A stretch of 64,000 bases of DNA from Ctena decussata (GCA_963989385.1 OZ022502.1:7470501-7534500); one strand, 5' to 3'. Shown: positions 10,433-22,043, counted from the stretch's first letter. Notes: generated by a model not told the origin, from the letters alone. Numbers and translations: made by a program.

Positions 10433-12489
10433 CCACTTAAACTTATGTATCTAGGCACCCAGATTATGTCGAGGGCAGGCACTCCCTAACTAGTATTATG
10501 GGCTCTCTGGGTCCAGCTAGGGTTGAGGACCCTCACTTTGCTGATTCTGCTTGCCAAGCTATACAAATATAAACAGAACAGTTGTAAAACAATAAACTGA
10601 AACTGCATTAACTATACAGCAGTGCATTACGGAAATGGTAAACATGAAATATTGGGACACGTGAAAATGCACGGTATAGAAGTAATAGAATTTACCGTAC
10701 AGTTATGAAATATAGTTTGAAAATCATGAAAAACTGCGCTTTAGGTTAAAGTGGAACAATATAAAAACATGGAATGCACAGATCTATCAATTGTAGAATT
10801 TCAGTTAAACAAGTTAGCTAGCTAAATGGTTTAAAATATACTTGTTCTAGCGTCACTCACAAAATAAGACGAGCGTGCTTACTATAAACAAAATGTTCCT
10901 AACCCTTCCCCCAAAACCTACCGGGATTTCAAATATTATCATTTGATAGCGTAAAAGAAATGCTAAGAAGGAAGTGAGAATATTAAACGCTAGTTCTTCT
11001 AAAATGTTATTATATAAATACCATTAATTAGTGACACGTAGAACATTACTGTGGAAAAAAACATTAGAATGATTTGATATTTATAAGAAATAGCTGGTCA
11101 TAAGAAAAACTCACAGAAAATAAATGCGCATAAATTGGATAAATAAATGTGATAAATAAATAAACAAATAAATAAATAAACACAAAATAAATGAATACGC
11201 AAAACGATGGCTGTTCAGTCAGTTAACTCCTTCTTACTCTGAAATAACTTTATACGGGAACTCGAAGAAAAGAAAAGATTAGTAATAAAATTGAATCAAT
11301 AAAAGAAGAACTCAATAAAAACTATTCTGCCAGAAGATGAGCAAGAGAGGATAATAATAATAAAATTCGGTGCGTAAATAACAAATATGATGGCACTATA
11401 CTCATTTTCATTACGGGAAGAACATTTTGAAAGACAAATTTTATAAAATGGGAAAGAAAACTAAACTGCTTCGTTACATTTTATCAAAATATACATAGAA
11501 TGAGTGGTCCTGAAATAAATAATTCGTCATACTAATTAAACGCAGACGTGTTTGGCATGGTTTTGAATCTGTCTCAGCGTGTAGAATTAGCGGCTACAAC
11601 CTACAAAAGAAACGTTCATTTGATCAAGTAGGCCACCTACTGGGCTAATAATACACAGGTTTACAACGAGGGTAGAGGAGCAGAAAACTGCAAATTTTTA
11701 CTTAGTCAGAGTTGAAACTTTGACGGCAACACACGCATTTCTCTCTGAAGACTTTGCGTGTTGTTTTAAAAGAAGCAAACTAATTTTGGGTATCAACCCC
11801 ATCTTGCTTCTGAAAGAAACATCTTTGGGTACCAGCCCCAAAACAAAGATCAGTACCAACCTGATTTTGCTTTGAAATATAGAGCATATTGAAGCAATAA
11901 CATAAAACGCTTCTCATTGGTATTCTATATATGGGAATAGTTTATACAGCTATCTCTCAGTTTAACTAAATACCTATACTGCTCTATCACCGTACGTGTA
12001 GACTTGAATTAATAAGTATGCGTTATAGAAAAGAATTTGTTACAAAGAGAACAAGACAAATATTCGTTATGTCTTTATTGGCAACTGACGAAGGGAAGGC
12101 AACTTCTCGAAATCGCGATATTGCTTAATTCAGCTATTGTCTGCTGAAGATAAAGGCATGCGACTTCATTAGCCATAAATTGAAACTCCGTAAAGAAGTC
12201 ACCGGAGTGAACACATAATGTGTATAATATCAAATACAGACAAACAGAACAGTCTGTAAACACCGAGAGATGTAAAGATTGCGCCGCAAATTTCATTACA
12301 AATATGGTGGCAAAATTAGACTAAGTCAGTCTATAAACTTATGCCCGCTACATAAACCCAAAGTGAGGCGCAAATAATATGGGTAGAGACTATCCGCGGT
12401 GAATCACTAACTGGGCGTGTGACCACCGTGAGGCAAAGTGGGACCTCTTCTACGGTCAGACACCTGCAAACCCCCACTTAAACCCCCCT
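10433..12489 (+). mobile_element. PLE-derived tandem unit A (2.35-kb period)
   Basis: First of two near-identical tandem units. It begins with about 110 bp homologous to an ORF1 segment (the part encoding PDYVEGRHSLTSIMGSL), continues with about 1.5 kb of AT-rich sequence not shared with the complete element, and ends with a divergent hammerhead, leader and degraded ORF1 start (about 12370-12480). It has no open RT frame, so it would be non-autonomous. Differences from unit B are a few substitutions, a one-base indel and an eight-base indel near 11908/14248. Confidence 0.8.
12069..12159 (+). ncRNA. Type I hammerhead ribozyme, divergent form, unit A
   Basis: Core CTGACGA at 12085-12091, stem II GGGAAG/CTTCTC closed by a GCAA loop, GAA at 12109-12111, stem III ATC/GAT (12112-12114 with 12117-12119), and A at 12120 before the predicted cleavage. 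Inner stem I pairs GGCAA with TTGCT. The outer stem pairs ATGTCTTTAT with ATAAAGGCAT, including one G-U. Relative to the 10007 copy, stem III and the outer stem changed while pairing was kept, which supports an RNA structure. An unpaired A before stem II is present here too. Confidence 0.78.
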
Positions 12490-12494
12490 TAAAT

Positions 12495-12780
12495 AAGTCA
12501 CCGGAGTGAACACATAATGTGTATAATATCAAATACAGACAAACAGAACAGTCTGTAAACACCGAGAGATGTAAAGATTGCGCCGCAAATTTCATTACAA
12601 ATATGGTGGCAAAATTAGACTAAGTCAGTCTATAAACTTATGCCCGCTACATAAACCCAAAGTGAGGCGCAAATAATATGGGTAGAGACTATCCGCGGTG
12701 AATCACTAACTGGGCGTGTGACCACCGTGAGGCAAAGTGGGACCTCTTCTACGGTCAGACACCTGCAAACCCCCACTTAA
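12495..12780 (+). repeat. Partial duplication between tandem units A and B
   Basis: A copy of about 12195-12480 (leader plus degraded ORF1 start) inserted between units A and B. It starts at AAGTCACCGGAGTGAAC and ends at the CCCCCACTTAA motif that also marks the other junctions at about 10433 and 14830. This C-rich motif sits at every recombination joint in the complex. Confidence 0.85.
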
Positions 12781-14830
12781 ACTTATGTATCTAGGCACCC
12801 AGATTATGTCGAGGGCAGGCACTCCCTAACTAGTATTATGGGCTCTCTGGGTCCAGCTAGGGTTGAGGACCCTCACTTTGCTGATTCTGCTTGCCAAGCT
12901 ATACAAATATAAACAGAACAGTTGTAAAACAATAAACTGAAACTGCATTAACTATACAGCAGTGCATTACGGAAATGGTAAACATGAAATATTGGGACAC
13001 GTGAAAATGCACGGTATAGAAGTAATAGAATTTACCGTACAGTTATGAAATATAGTTTGAAAATCATGAAAAACTGCGCTTTAGGTTAAAGTGGAACAAT
13101 ATAAAAACATGGAATGCACAGATCTATCAACTGTAGAATTTCAGTTAAACAAGTTAGCTAGCTAAATGGTTTAAAATATACTTGTTCTAGCGTCACTCAC
13201 AAAATAAGACGAGCGTGCTTACTATAAACAAAATGTTCCTAACCCTTCCCCCAAAACCTACCGGGATTTCAAATATTATCATTTGATAGCGTAAAAGAAA
13301 TGCTAAGAAGGAAGTGAGAATATTAAACGCTAGTTCTTCTAAAATGTTATTATATAAATACCATTAATTAGTGACACGTAGAACATTACTGTGGGAAAAA
13401 AACATCAGAATGATTTGATATTTATAAGAAATAGCTGGTCATAAGAAAAACTCACAGAAAATAAATGCGCATAAATTGGATAAATAAATGTGATAAATAA
13501 ATAAACAAATAAATAAATAAACACAAAATAAATGAATACGCAAAACGATGGCTGTTCAGTCAGTTAACTCCTTCTTACTCTGAAATAACTTTATACGGGA
13601 ACTCGAAGAAAAGAAAAGATTAGTAATAAAATTGAATCAATAAAAGAAGAACTCAATAAAAACTATTCTGCCAGAAGATGAGCAAGAGAGGATAATAATA
13701 ATAAAATTCGGTGCGTAAATAACAAATATGATGGCACTATACTCATTTTCATTACGGGAAGAACATTTTGAAAGACAAATTTTATAAAATGGGAAAGAAA
13801 ACTAAACTGCTTCGTTACATTTTATCAAAATATACATAGAATGAGTGGTCCTGAAATAAATAATTCGTCATACTAATTAAACGCAGACGTGTTTGGCATG
13901 GTTTTGAATCTGTCTCAGCGTGTAGAATTAGCGGCTACAACCTACAAAAGAAACGTTCATTTGATCAAGTAGGCCACCTACTGGGCTAATAATACACAGG
14001 TTTACAACGAGGGTAGAGGAGCAGAAAACTGCAAATTTTTACTTAGTCAGAGTTGAAACTTTGACGGCAACACACGCATTTCTCTCTGAAGACTTTGCGT
14101 GTTGTTTTAAAAGAAGCAAACTAATTTTGGGTATCAACCCCATCTTGCTTCTGAAAGAAACATCTTTGGGTACCAGCCCCAAAACAAAGATCAGTACCAA
14201 CCTGATTTTGCTTTGAAATATAGAGCATATTGAAGCAATAACATAAAATGAGTAGACGCTTCTCATTGGTATTCTATATATGGGAATAGTTTATACAGCT
14301 ATCTCTCAGTTTAACTAAATACCTATACTGCTCTATCACCGTACGTGTAGACTTGAATTAATAAGTATGCGTTATAGAAAAGAATTTGTTACAAAGAGAA
14401 CAAGACAAATATTCGTTATGTCTTTATTGGCAACTGACGAAGGGAAGGCAACTTCTCGAAATCGCGATATTGCTTAATTCAGCTATTGTCTGCTGAAGAT
14501 AAAGGCATGCGACTTCATTAGCCATAAATTGAAACTCCGTAAAGAAGTCACCGGAGTGAACACATAATGTGTATAATATCAAATACAGACAAACAGAACA
14601 GTCTGTAAACACCGAGAGATGTAAAGATTGCGCCGCAAATTTCATTACAAATATGGTGGCAAAATTAGACTAAGTCAGTCTATAAACTTATGCCCGCTAC
14701 ATAAACCCAAAGTGAGGCGCAAATAATATGGGTAGAGACTATCCGCGGTGAATCACTAACTGGGCGTGTGACCACCGTGAGGCAAAGTGGGACCTCTTCT
14801 ACGGTCAGACACCTGCAAACCCCCACTTAA
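12781..14830 (+). mobile_element. PLE-derived tandem unit B (2.35-kb period)
   Basis: Second tandem unit, offset 2340-2349 bp from unit A and almost identical to it. It contains the same ORF1 fragment, AT-rich middle, hammerhead and leader. It ends at CCCCCACTTAA at about 14828, after which non-PLE sequence begins. With unit A it forms a head-to-tail array in which each monomer carries one ribozyme. Confidence 0.8.
14418..14508 (+). ncRNA. Type I hammerhead ribozyme, divergent form, unit B
   Basis: Same sequence and fold as the hammerhead at 12069-12159, displaced by exactly 2349 bp. Predicted cleavage follows A at 14469. Cleavage of one transcript at both ribozymes would release a 2349-nt monomer. 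Confidence 0.78.
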
Positions 14831-16251
14831 AGATAAGTACAGGTGTTTTCTTGCTCAGTTTTTCTGCTTGAATATGAAAATGCCAACATTAGTTGGCATT
14901 TTCATATTTATCAGCAGAGAAAATTTCTTACTCAGCTGAGTTGGGCACGAAAAAAGTTTCTCAGGAGCCCGTTAATGGAGCTACCTTGCTAAAGCAGTTC
15001 TAATCAGAATGAGGGATCGAGAAATTATCTCAAAATTATCCACCCTTATATCCTTATATTGGGGAAAGATAATTAGTCAGCACATGTTGACTCATAGCAG
15101 ACAATGGTCTGATCAGGGTCTGCATTCTTTGCCTTTCAATCAACATTTAATGAGACATTGCAAGTCAGAATAATCGACTTATTCAAATTTTATGATTCTA
15201 ACAGTAACTTGTAAGATTTATTGGTATGCTTAGATGTTTGACATTGTTATAAAGGCAGATAACCTCTTATGATTTCATGTTTGCTTCCCTGGAAAAGATT
15301 CTCTTTCAAAATGAAGTTTAGAGAGGATGTGTTTTTTCTTGCTGTTTACAGTTGACCCCCATTTAGAAGGGAGACAAACTGAAAATGGCAGAGTTGCTTC
15401 CCTTGAAAGTGTACCCATTCTTCTTATACTAAGTTGTCCTTATACTTTGTGCAGTTGTATCTAGTGGAGTATATTAACTAAACTTCAAACAGGTCCATAT
15501 CTAACAGTCAATTCTTGATATCTCAAAGGCAAAGTTCATCTCAAACTACTGATTTTCTGGTCTGGTCGAAATCTTAATAAAAATAGGAAATGAGTCCAGA
15601 CTGTATTCTTTAATGTGAGTGGGTACTTGAAGATACCAGTGTTTGAGTTATCGAGAGTTGACTGTAAAAGGAATGTTTTATTACACATGATCAGACACTG
15701 CATTCTTAAGCAGTTTGTTTGCTTCTACATTGTTTGCAAAAGTCCCTTTTAAGTTATGCTGGGTGTAAATGGGTAAGACTTGACACACATACAGACAGAA
15801 AAAATTAAACTTACCTGTGACCATTTCTTGTTTTGATACCTGTTGTACATGACCTTGACCCCTTCACAGACAGAGAGACGTAGACTGAGGTGTAAATCTT
15901 GAGACTTGTTACCATCTAGGGCTGATACCAGGCTCTGCTGACTCAAACCATTGATCTGATCATCTGAAAAGGTTGAAAAAAAGATATGATGAATATATAT
16001 GGCAAATTATATTCTCAGTACACATTTAGCACAAGAAATGTAATAGTCTGTAAATGAACTGGCTTTTGTTGATGCAGAGGGTGATTAATGCAACTGTGAT
16101 TACTGCAACTGGATGTCTACTGGCTGGAACATTAGCTTTTAACATGAGATTCCACGCAAGTTATCAAAACTGAAGTCCACACTGTTTGACCATGTCATGT
16201 AACTGTCCTATGTCCAACTTAAGTACTTTATTTCTTCAGTTAGAAGACGAG

Positions 16252-17405
16252 TTTTTAGCTCACCTGAACGAAAGTTCAGGAAGAGCTATTGTTGGCACCC
16301 TGGCGTCGGCGTCCGCGTCGGCGTCTGGATTGGATGTTTTGGTTAAAGTTTTTTAAAGACCTATATCTCCTTAACCCATGGATGGATTCTTTTGATACTT
16401 GCACTGTAGTTAGATATTGGTCCAAGGTTTAACAGGGTACCACCCCCACCCCACTCCATGACCTTGCTGCCAAGGTCATGGACTTAGAAGATTGGGAGTT
16501 TTTTGTACTGGATGTTTTGGTTAAAGTTTTATAAAGCCCAATATCTCCTTAACTTATTGATGAATTCCTTTGATACTTGCATTGTAGTTAGATATTGGTC
16601 CAAAGTTTTCCAAGATACTACGCCCACCCCCCTCAGTGACCTTGATGTCAAGGTCATGGACTTAGAGAGTTGTCTTTTTATTGATTGGATGTTTTGGTTA
16701 AAGTTTTTTAAAGACACATATCTCCTGAACCCATAGATGAATTCTTTTTATATTTGCTCTGTACCTAGATATTAGTCCAATGTTTTACAGAGTACTACCC
16801 CAACCCCGCTCAGTGACCTTGATGTCAAGGTCAGGGACTTAGGAAATTTGGTCTTTATTAAAGTTTTCTAATTGCATACCGATTCATAATGCCTGGCAGA
16901 GATTTATTTAGTTTACACTTGAACTGATGTTAGACACTTTTTTTGAGCTTTTACAAAACACTATATACTTACCTCACTGGATGAACTTGAAGTCAAGGTC
17001 ATTGACTTTTAATTTTGTCTTAAAGATTTTGGTTAAAGTTTTATATTTATGAAGACATAATTCCACAGTGCCCCGATGGACTCAGTTGATACTAATATTT
17101 GGACTGATGTTAGATAATGGTTCAAAGTTTTGATACAACATAGGCCCGCCCCCCCCCCCCCCCCCCCCCCCCCCCTTACTTCTTTGAGCTCTAGCTTGTG
17201 GACTTTGAAGTTTCATGTGGATTTTTTTTATTTTAATTTCATTTTAAAACTCATTTCTGAGATAGCTTTTGTTTATAAATGTGTTGTCATTATGGACATG
17301 CTTGCCTGAAGTTTTATGCATAGCAGTCCACACCACCATAACGTCTGTGTGATGGGCAAGCACCTATTCAGGCGAGCTATGCTGTCAGGCGACAGCTCTT
17401 GTTTT
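16252..17405 (+). repeat. Dispersed repeat with TTTTAGCTC...CGAGCTATG ends
   Basis: Starts with TTTTTAGCTCACCTGAACG and the small hairpin GAACGAAAGTTCAGGAAGAGC. It ends near GGCGAGCTATGCTGTCAGGCGACAGCTCTTG. Inside are three to four diverged units of about 180 bp containing TGGATGTTTTGGTTAAAGTTTT and GACCTTGATGTCAAGGTCA. A related copy lies at 36606-37057. A run of 27 C residues lies at 17149-17175. No coding potential is seen. Confidence 0.75.
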
Positions 17406-17636
17406 TCTTCCAAACAATCTAGGAACTAAATTTAGCTCATAAGAGGGATCTACATTTTCTGGATTGTTTTGGACATCAATACACATATAACGAACATACC
17501 GTATTAATCCGAATAAATGCCCCTGCTTTAATAAGCACCCCTGCTTCTTTTGCATAAAGTATATTATATAAACTTGCATGAAATCCTGTTTGCTTCTCTG
17601 GATAAGGTATCTCTTTGAGATGGGGTCTACTTTTTT

Positions 17637-18622
17637 ATACCCCCGACATACGGAGTATGTCGAGGGGTATATAGTTTTCGTCTTTCCATCCGTTCGTCCA
17701 TTCGTCCATCTGTGTGTCCGTCCGTGCGTGCGTCCGTCCGTTAACATTTGCGTTAAAGTTTTGCGTTAAGTTTTTATTCTTTGCTTATATTTCCAATATC
17801 CTTTGATGAAACCTTTTGGTATGTGACTAGGTATACTTCTAGGTTCATGCAGAATAGTTGACATTATCTGGATGCTGCTGCTGACCTAAGGTCAAGGTCA
17901 CAGACTTAAACTTTTGCGTTAAAGTTTTGTGTTAAGTTTATATTCTTCTTTTGTATTTCCAATATCCTTTGATGGAACCTTTTGCTATTTGACTAGGGTT
18001 ACTTTAAGGTTCATACAGAGTAGTTGACATCATCTGGATGCTGCTGCTGCTTGCCAAAGGTCAAGGTCACAGATTTGTATATATGTGTTAAATTTGCATT
18101 AAAGTTTTGCGTTAAGTTTATATTCTTTGCTTATATTTCCAACATTCTTTGGTGAAACCTTTTGATATATGACTAGGTTTACTTCTATGTTCGTGCACAA
18201 TGATTGACATCATTTTGATGCTGCTGCTGACCTAAGGTCAAGGTCACAGACTTTAACAGTTGCGTTAAAGTTTTGCGTTAAGTTTACATTCTTTGTATAT
18301 ATTTCAAACATTCTTTGATGAAACCTTCTGATTTATGACTAGGTTTACTTCTATGTGTTCATGCAGATTAGTTGACATCATCTGGATGCTGCTGCTATCC
18401 AAGGTCATGGAAACAGACTTATAGGTTTACATTAAAATTTTGTGCTTAGTTGGTTTTCTTTACTGATATTTGTAATATACTTTGATGGAAGCATTTGATA
18501 GGTGATAAAGTTTACTTCTAGGTTCATACCATGTATAAGATTGGTTTCATTAGGGTGTGGTTTCATTAGGCGGTGGCGCTGGTCGGGGGTATACGTGAGC
18601 CCCTGCTCACTTGCTCTAGTTG
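17637..18622 (+). repeat. Dispersed repeat starting ATACCCCCGACATAC, nested in another repeat
   Basis: Begins with the hairpin ATACCCCCGACATACGGAGT / ATGTCGAGGGGTAT and ends near GGGGGTATACGTGAGCCCC. Internal units of about 180 bp carry GCTGCTGACCTAAGGTCAAGGTCAC and TTGCGTTAAAGTTTTGCG. It splits a foldback repeat whose halves lie at about 17580-17636 and 18623-18720, so it is the younger insertion. A relative is at 21315-22043. Confidence 0.75.
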
Positions 18623-18954
18623 CTTCTGTAGGAGCAGAGTCTTTCTTTTAAGAGTTGACCCCTACTGAGAAAGGAGGAAAAATAGTAGAGTTACTTCCTT
18701 TGAAAGGTATACCCATCACCTTAGTATTGCTTATCGTAGGTATTTTGGCAGTGACAGATTTACTACACTTTAGATAATGCCCCTTTTTGCAAAATGCAAT
18801 GCCCCCGGAGTGTTTAGGATTAATACGGTATTTTATTTCCATAATTTACACACCTGTAAAAATGAAGTCTCATACTAGACTTCACCGATTTATAGGCTGG
18901 TTTGGTTATTCCCTGTTTACAGATAGCATGTGAAGCATGATGTACAAATAATAC

Positions 18955-19188
18955 ATGAGCCAAGAGATGAGAAAACCAACAATTGAAAGTGGCATGTGTG
19001 CCCAGCGACTCTGATTAGCGTGAGCAGGCGCTCAGTCTGATGAGCCTTCACTATGCACTTAAAGGGTAGCAAAGGATCTAAGCTAGCTCCATGTGGACAG
19101 TGAAGAATTATCAGACTGGGCAGATGCCCAGACTGATTAAAGTCAACGCTGGGCGCATATGCCACTGGTTTGTTGTGTCGCAGCTCAA
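18955..19188. repeat. Palindromic MITE-like element (GAGCC...GGCTC family)
   Basis: About 235 bp with imperfect terminal inverted repeats related to ATGAGCCGCGACACGACAAA at the left and its complement at the right. Inside are GATCAGCCTGGGCATCC-type inverted segments around a central AGCTAGCTCC. The same family occurs at 19503-19742, 26808-27020, 29268-29482, 34217-34400, 44555-44794 and 51255-51500. Probably a non-autonomous DNA transposon. Confidence 0.75.
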
Positions 19189-19502
19189 ATTACAATGATT
19201 ATTCTCACCATTCCGAGGCCTTTGCCTTCTTTTCCAAAGCCACATCCTGTAAAGTTCTAAGAGTAAAAACATACATCTTGATGTCTTAAAATTTTGTCCA
19301 GCAGCACATACTGAAAACATTCTGAAATTGGATTCCTTATTACCGTTATGGTCCTAAAAATTGAGCAAATTGGAGTTTACGATGCAGTACAATGTCCAAA
19401 TGGTGCAGATAATATGGCAAACAGTGTAGCCCCTGATCTGGCTCTGCACTGTTTGCTCATATTTATCAGTCTCAGTATTTAGAATTATTATGGGAATTTC
19501 AT

Positions 19503-19742
19503 TTGAGCCGCGACACGAGAAAACCAACAATGTGGTTGTGCGCCAAGCGCAGACCCAGATCAGCCTGGGCATCCGCCTAGTCAGATCAGAGTCTTCACTT
19601 TGCAATTGAAGTGTAACTGAGGGCCTAAGCTACCACCATGCGGACTGCGAAGACTCTGATCAGACTGGGCGGATGCCCAGGCTGATCTGAGTCTGCGCTT
19701 GGTGCACAACCACATTGTTGGTTTTCTCATGTCGCGGCTCAT
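19503..19742. repeat. Palindromic MITE-like element (GAGCC...GGCTC family)
   Basis: The best preserved palindrome of the family in the window. The left end GAGCCGCGACACGAGAAAAC matches the complement of the right end GTTTTCTCATGTCGCGGCTC with one mismatch, and the inner arms (CCAACAATGTGGTTGTGC) pair as well. Confidence 0.8.
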
Positions 19743-20512
19743 TTATAATTGCATCTTTAGAGCCAATATGAGGTTCGGTACAGGACCTCTAGCCACTTCC
19801 TTGCACATAGTATAAACACACAAGGACTGCATTTTAGTAAAGGATGGCATAAATGAAAATCAACTCCCTGTTGGGTGAAAATAAAATCTCACTTAAATTC
19901 AGCATGTATATTTTGTTTATTTTCATGTAGAATTTTGTAAAATTTTTAAATCTGCTCTGAAATTTATTACAAAATAAAATGATAATGATAATAAAATAAC
20001 AAGTAACTAAGATTTTATTTTCAAATTTTTTATCAGTCTCACAATTTGCCAGATGCCCAAAAAATGAGTCTCCGGATTGAAAGAAGTTATCTAATAAATG
20101 TGTTTCTTGTATAGCTCATCCCTTTATTTTCAATCAAGTCTATATATTTTTATGGCGCAGGAGCCATATAACATTATCATGTGTAAGTTAAATATGAGAT
20201 ATGTTAAACTTACCAAGAGCAGCAACTTGTGTCTCAGCATTACCATGGGCCACCAGAAGATTCTTAAGTTCAGCAGCAGCAGAGATACAATCCATTATGA
20301 AGATGTAGGAATTTGACAAACAGAATAACAAAAATAGTCCAAGATAGTGTTTATGTATAAGTTAGCACTGAAATCTTACATGAATTGGCCACACAATAAG
20401 TATATATTATATCCAGCTCAAAGTAACATACACCATAGACAGAATATTCAGATATGTGAGAGAAGTGACAAGGGAACATCCTTTTTACACCTTCACTCTT
20501 TTGAAGATCATT

Positions 20513-21125
20513 TAATTAATTAATTACTGAGCTTGTGTTCACTTGGATCTGTAATTGGTGATTAAGAACAGTCACTGAGACAGTGACTGATCAAAGGAAG
20601 AAAAAAATGTTGTGACTGATCAAAGGAAAGTATTGATTCTTAATTACTGATCTTGTGTTCACTTTGATCTGTAATTGGTGATTAATTAAGAACAGTCACT
20701 GAGAAAGTGACTGATCGAAGGAAGAAAATAATGTTATGACCCATCATAGGAAATTATTGATTCTTAATTACTGAGCTTGTGTTCACTTTGATCTTTGATG
20801 GATGATAATTAAAGGATGTCTGTGGAGACAGTGACTGATCATAGGAAATTACAATGTGTTAATGGATTCAATGAATCTTAAATACTGAGCTTGTGTTCAC
20901 TTTGATCTTTGATTCATGATGATTAAAGGATTTCTGGCAAGACTGACTGATCAAAGGAACGTAACAATGTGTTAATTGATAAAACAATTCTTAATTACTG
21001 AGCTTGTGCTCACTTTGAACTTTAACTGGTGATAGCTAAAGGATGTCCATAGGGACAGTGACTGATCAAAGGAAATTAAGAAAAAAAAAAAAAAAAATAT
21101 GGATTCTTAATTGCTGAGCTTCTGT
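20513..21125. repeat. Minisatellite, about 120-bp period (arm A)
   Basis: Five or so diverged units, each containing TTACTGAGCTTGTGTTCACT, TTGATCT and GACAGTGACTGATCAAAGGA. It lies just upstream of exon 1 of the copy A gene. The matching array in arm B is at 35513-36060, so the repeat predates the segmental duplication. Confidence 0.85.
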
Positions 21126-21314
21126 TCACTTTAATCTTAAATGGGGCCTCTTAAATGTGAAATTTATAAAAACAGTAATATTAAAATGTGATATATGTTT
21201 TTTTTATATTTATATACATGTACAACTAAATTAAGTATTTGGTTTAAACATATTTTATTCATTTTAGAACTTGTAACATACAAGTATTTGATGAGATTAG
21301 ATTTGATGATGTTA

Positions 21315-22043
21315 TTATACCCCTGACATACTTCCCCCGAATACAAAGTATGTCAGGGGATATATATTTTTGTCATTCCATCCATTTGTTTGTCTGTCTG
21401 TTTGTTTGTTCGTTTGTCCATCCGTCCGTTTGTCAACTTTGTGCCAAAGTTTTGCGTTAAACCTTTTTATTGCTCATAACTCTGTAACTACTCATCAGAT
21501 TTTTTTTCATATTTGGTTTATGATATCTCAGTAGCATTGCCTTTGATGAAAACTAACTTAGCCCCTGGATCAGGCCCCAGGGTGGGGCCAAGGGTCAGAA
21601 ATTAGGACTTAGGCATTTTACTTATGTCAAAGTTTTGCGTTAAACCTTTTTAATTGCTTATATCTCTGTAACTGCATTGAAAAGTTCTTCCATATTTGGT
21701 TCATGATATCTCTATAGCATTACTTTTGATCTGGACTACCTTAGCTGCAGAATCAGGCTCATGGGTGGGGCCTGGGGTAAAAAAACTAGGATTTAGCTAT
21801 TTGTTGTATAGTTTTGGATTATAGGTCTTATATACTTAAATGGAGCCTTATGATACATTTCTAGGTTTATTTCACACTAGTTTACACATATGGATGCTGC
21901 TGCTGACATACGGTCAAGGTCACAAACTTTTGAATTTTGTACATGTATAACATTTGAATTGTTCTTTTGTGGTAAAGTATCCTTTTATTAGGCAGTGGCA
22001 CTGGTTGGGGGTATACATGCCCCCTACTCACTTGCTCTAGTTG
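21315..22043 (+). repeat. Dispersed repeat starting TATACCCCTGACATAC
   Basis: Relative of 17637-18622. It has the same kind of starting hairpin (CCCCTGACATAC with GTATGTCAGGGG), GTTTGTCCATCCGTCCG, internal TTTTGCGTTAAACCTTTTT units, and the same end (GGGGGTATACATGCCCCCTA then CTCACTTGCTCTAGTTGG). Confidence 0.75.

Larger units (their letters stand above)
15815..20295 (-). pseudogene. Small gene of unknown function, copy A (last coding exon missing)
   Basis: Two minus-strand coding exons: exon 1 at 20295-20214, starting MDCISAAAELKNLL, and exon 2 at 15963-15815, ending NKKWSQ. Both have good GT donors, and exon 2 has a TTTTCAG acceptor. Phases (82 nt then 149 nt) match copy B exactly, and each exon differs from copy B by about two amino acids. 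Exon 3 of copy B has no counterpart between here and position 1, because the region where it should lie is the PLE complex. The gene is either truncated or has its last exon beyond the left edge after expansion of the intron by retroelements. I do not recognise the protein family. Low exon divergence beside highly diverged introns suggests past or present selection, so it may still be functional if the last exon lies outside the window. Confidence 0.6.
14970..21130. repeat. Segmental duplication, arm A
   Basis: Direct, diverged counterpart of about 31430-36060. Shared landmarks in the same order include GAGAAATTATC, CATTTAATGAGACATTGCAAGTCAG, both exons of the small minus-strand gene, the stretch with CCATTCCGAGGCC, and the minisatellite at 20.5-21.1 kb. 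Exons are nearly identical while introns differ by many indels and transposon insertions. The homology stops close to the edge of the PLE complex (about 14.83-14.97 kb). Confidence 0.8.

Noticed and set aside
12075..14645. Repeated 62-73-codon minus-strand frames (MKFAAQSLHLSVFTD...)
   Set aside because: They run antisense through the hammerhead and leader of the tandem PLE units. Their conservation is due to the recent duplication.
17385..17747. 120-codon minus-strand frame rich in DGRTHGRTH
   Set aside because: Produced by the CCGTCCGTCCGTC-type tract of a dispersed repeat; no conservation expected.
19036..19056. CTGATGAG words in the GAGCC-family MITEs as hammerhead cores
   Set aside because: No GAAA strand or stem III follows at the right distance. 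The word belongs to the inverted CTGATCAG-type interior of the MITE.
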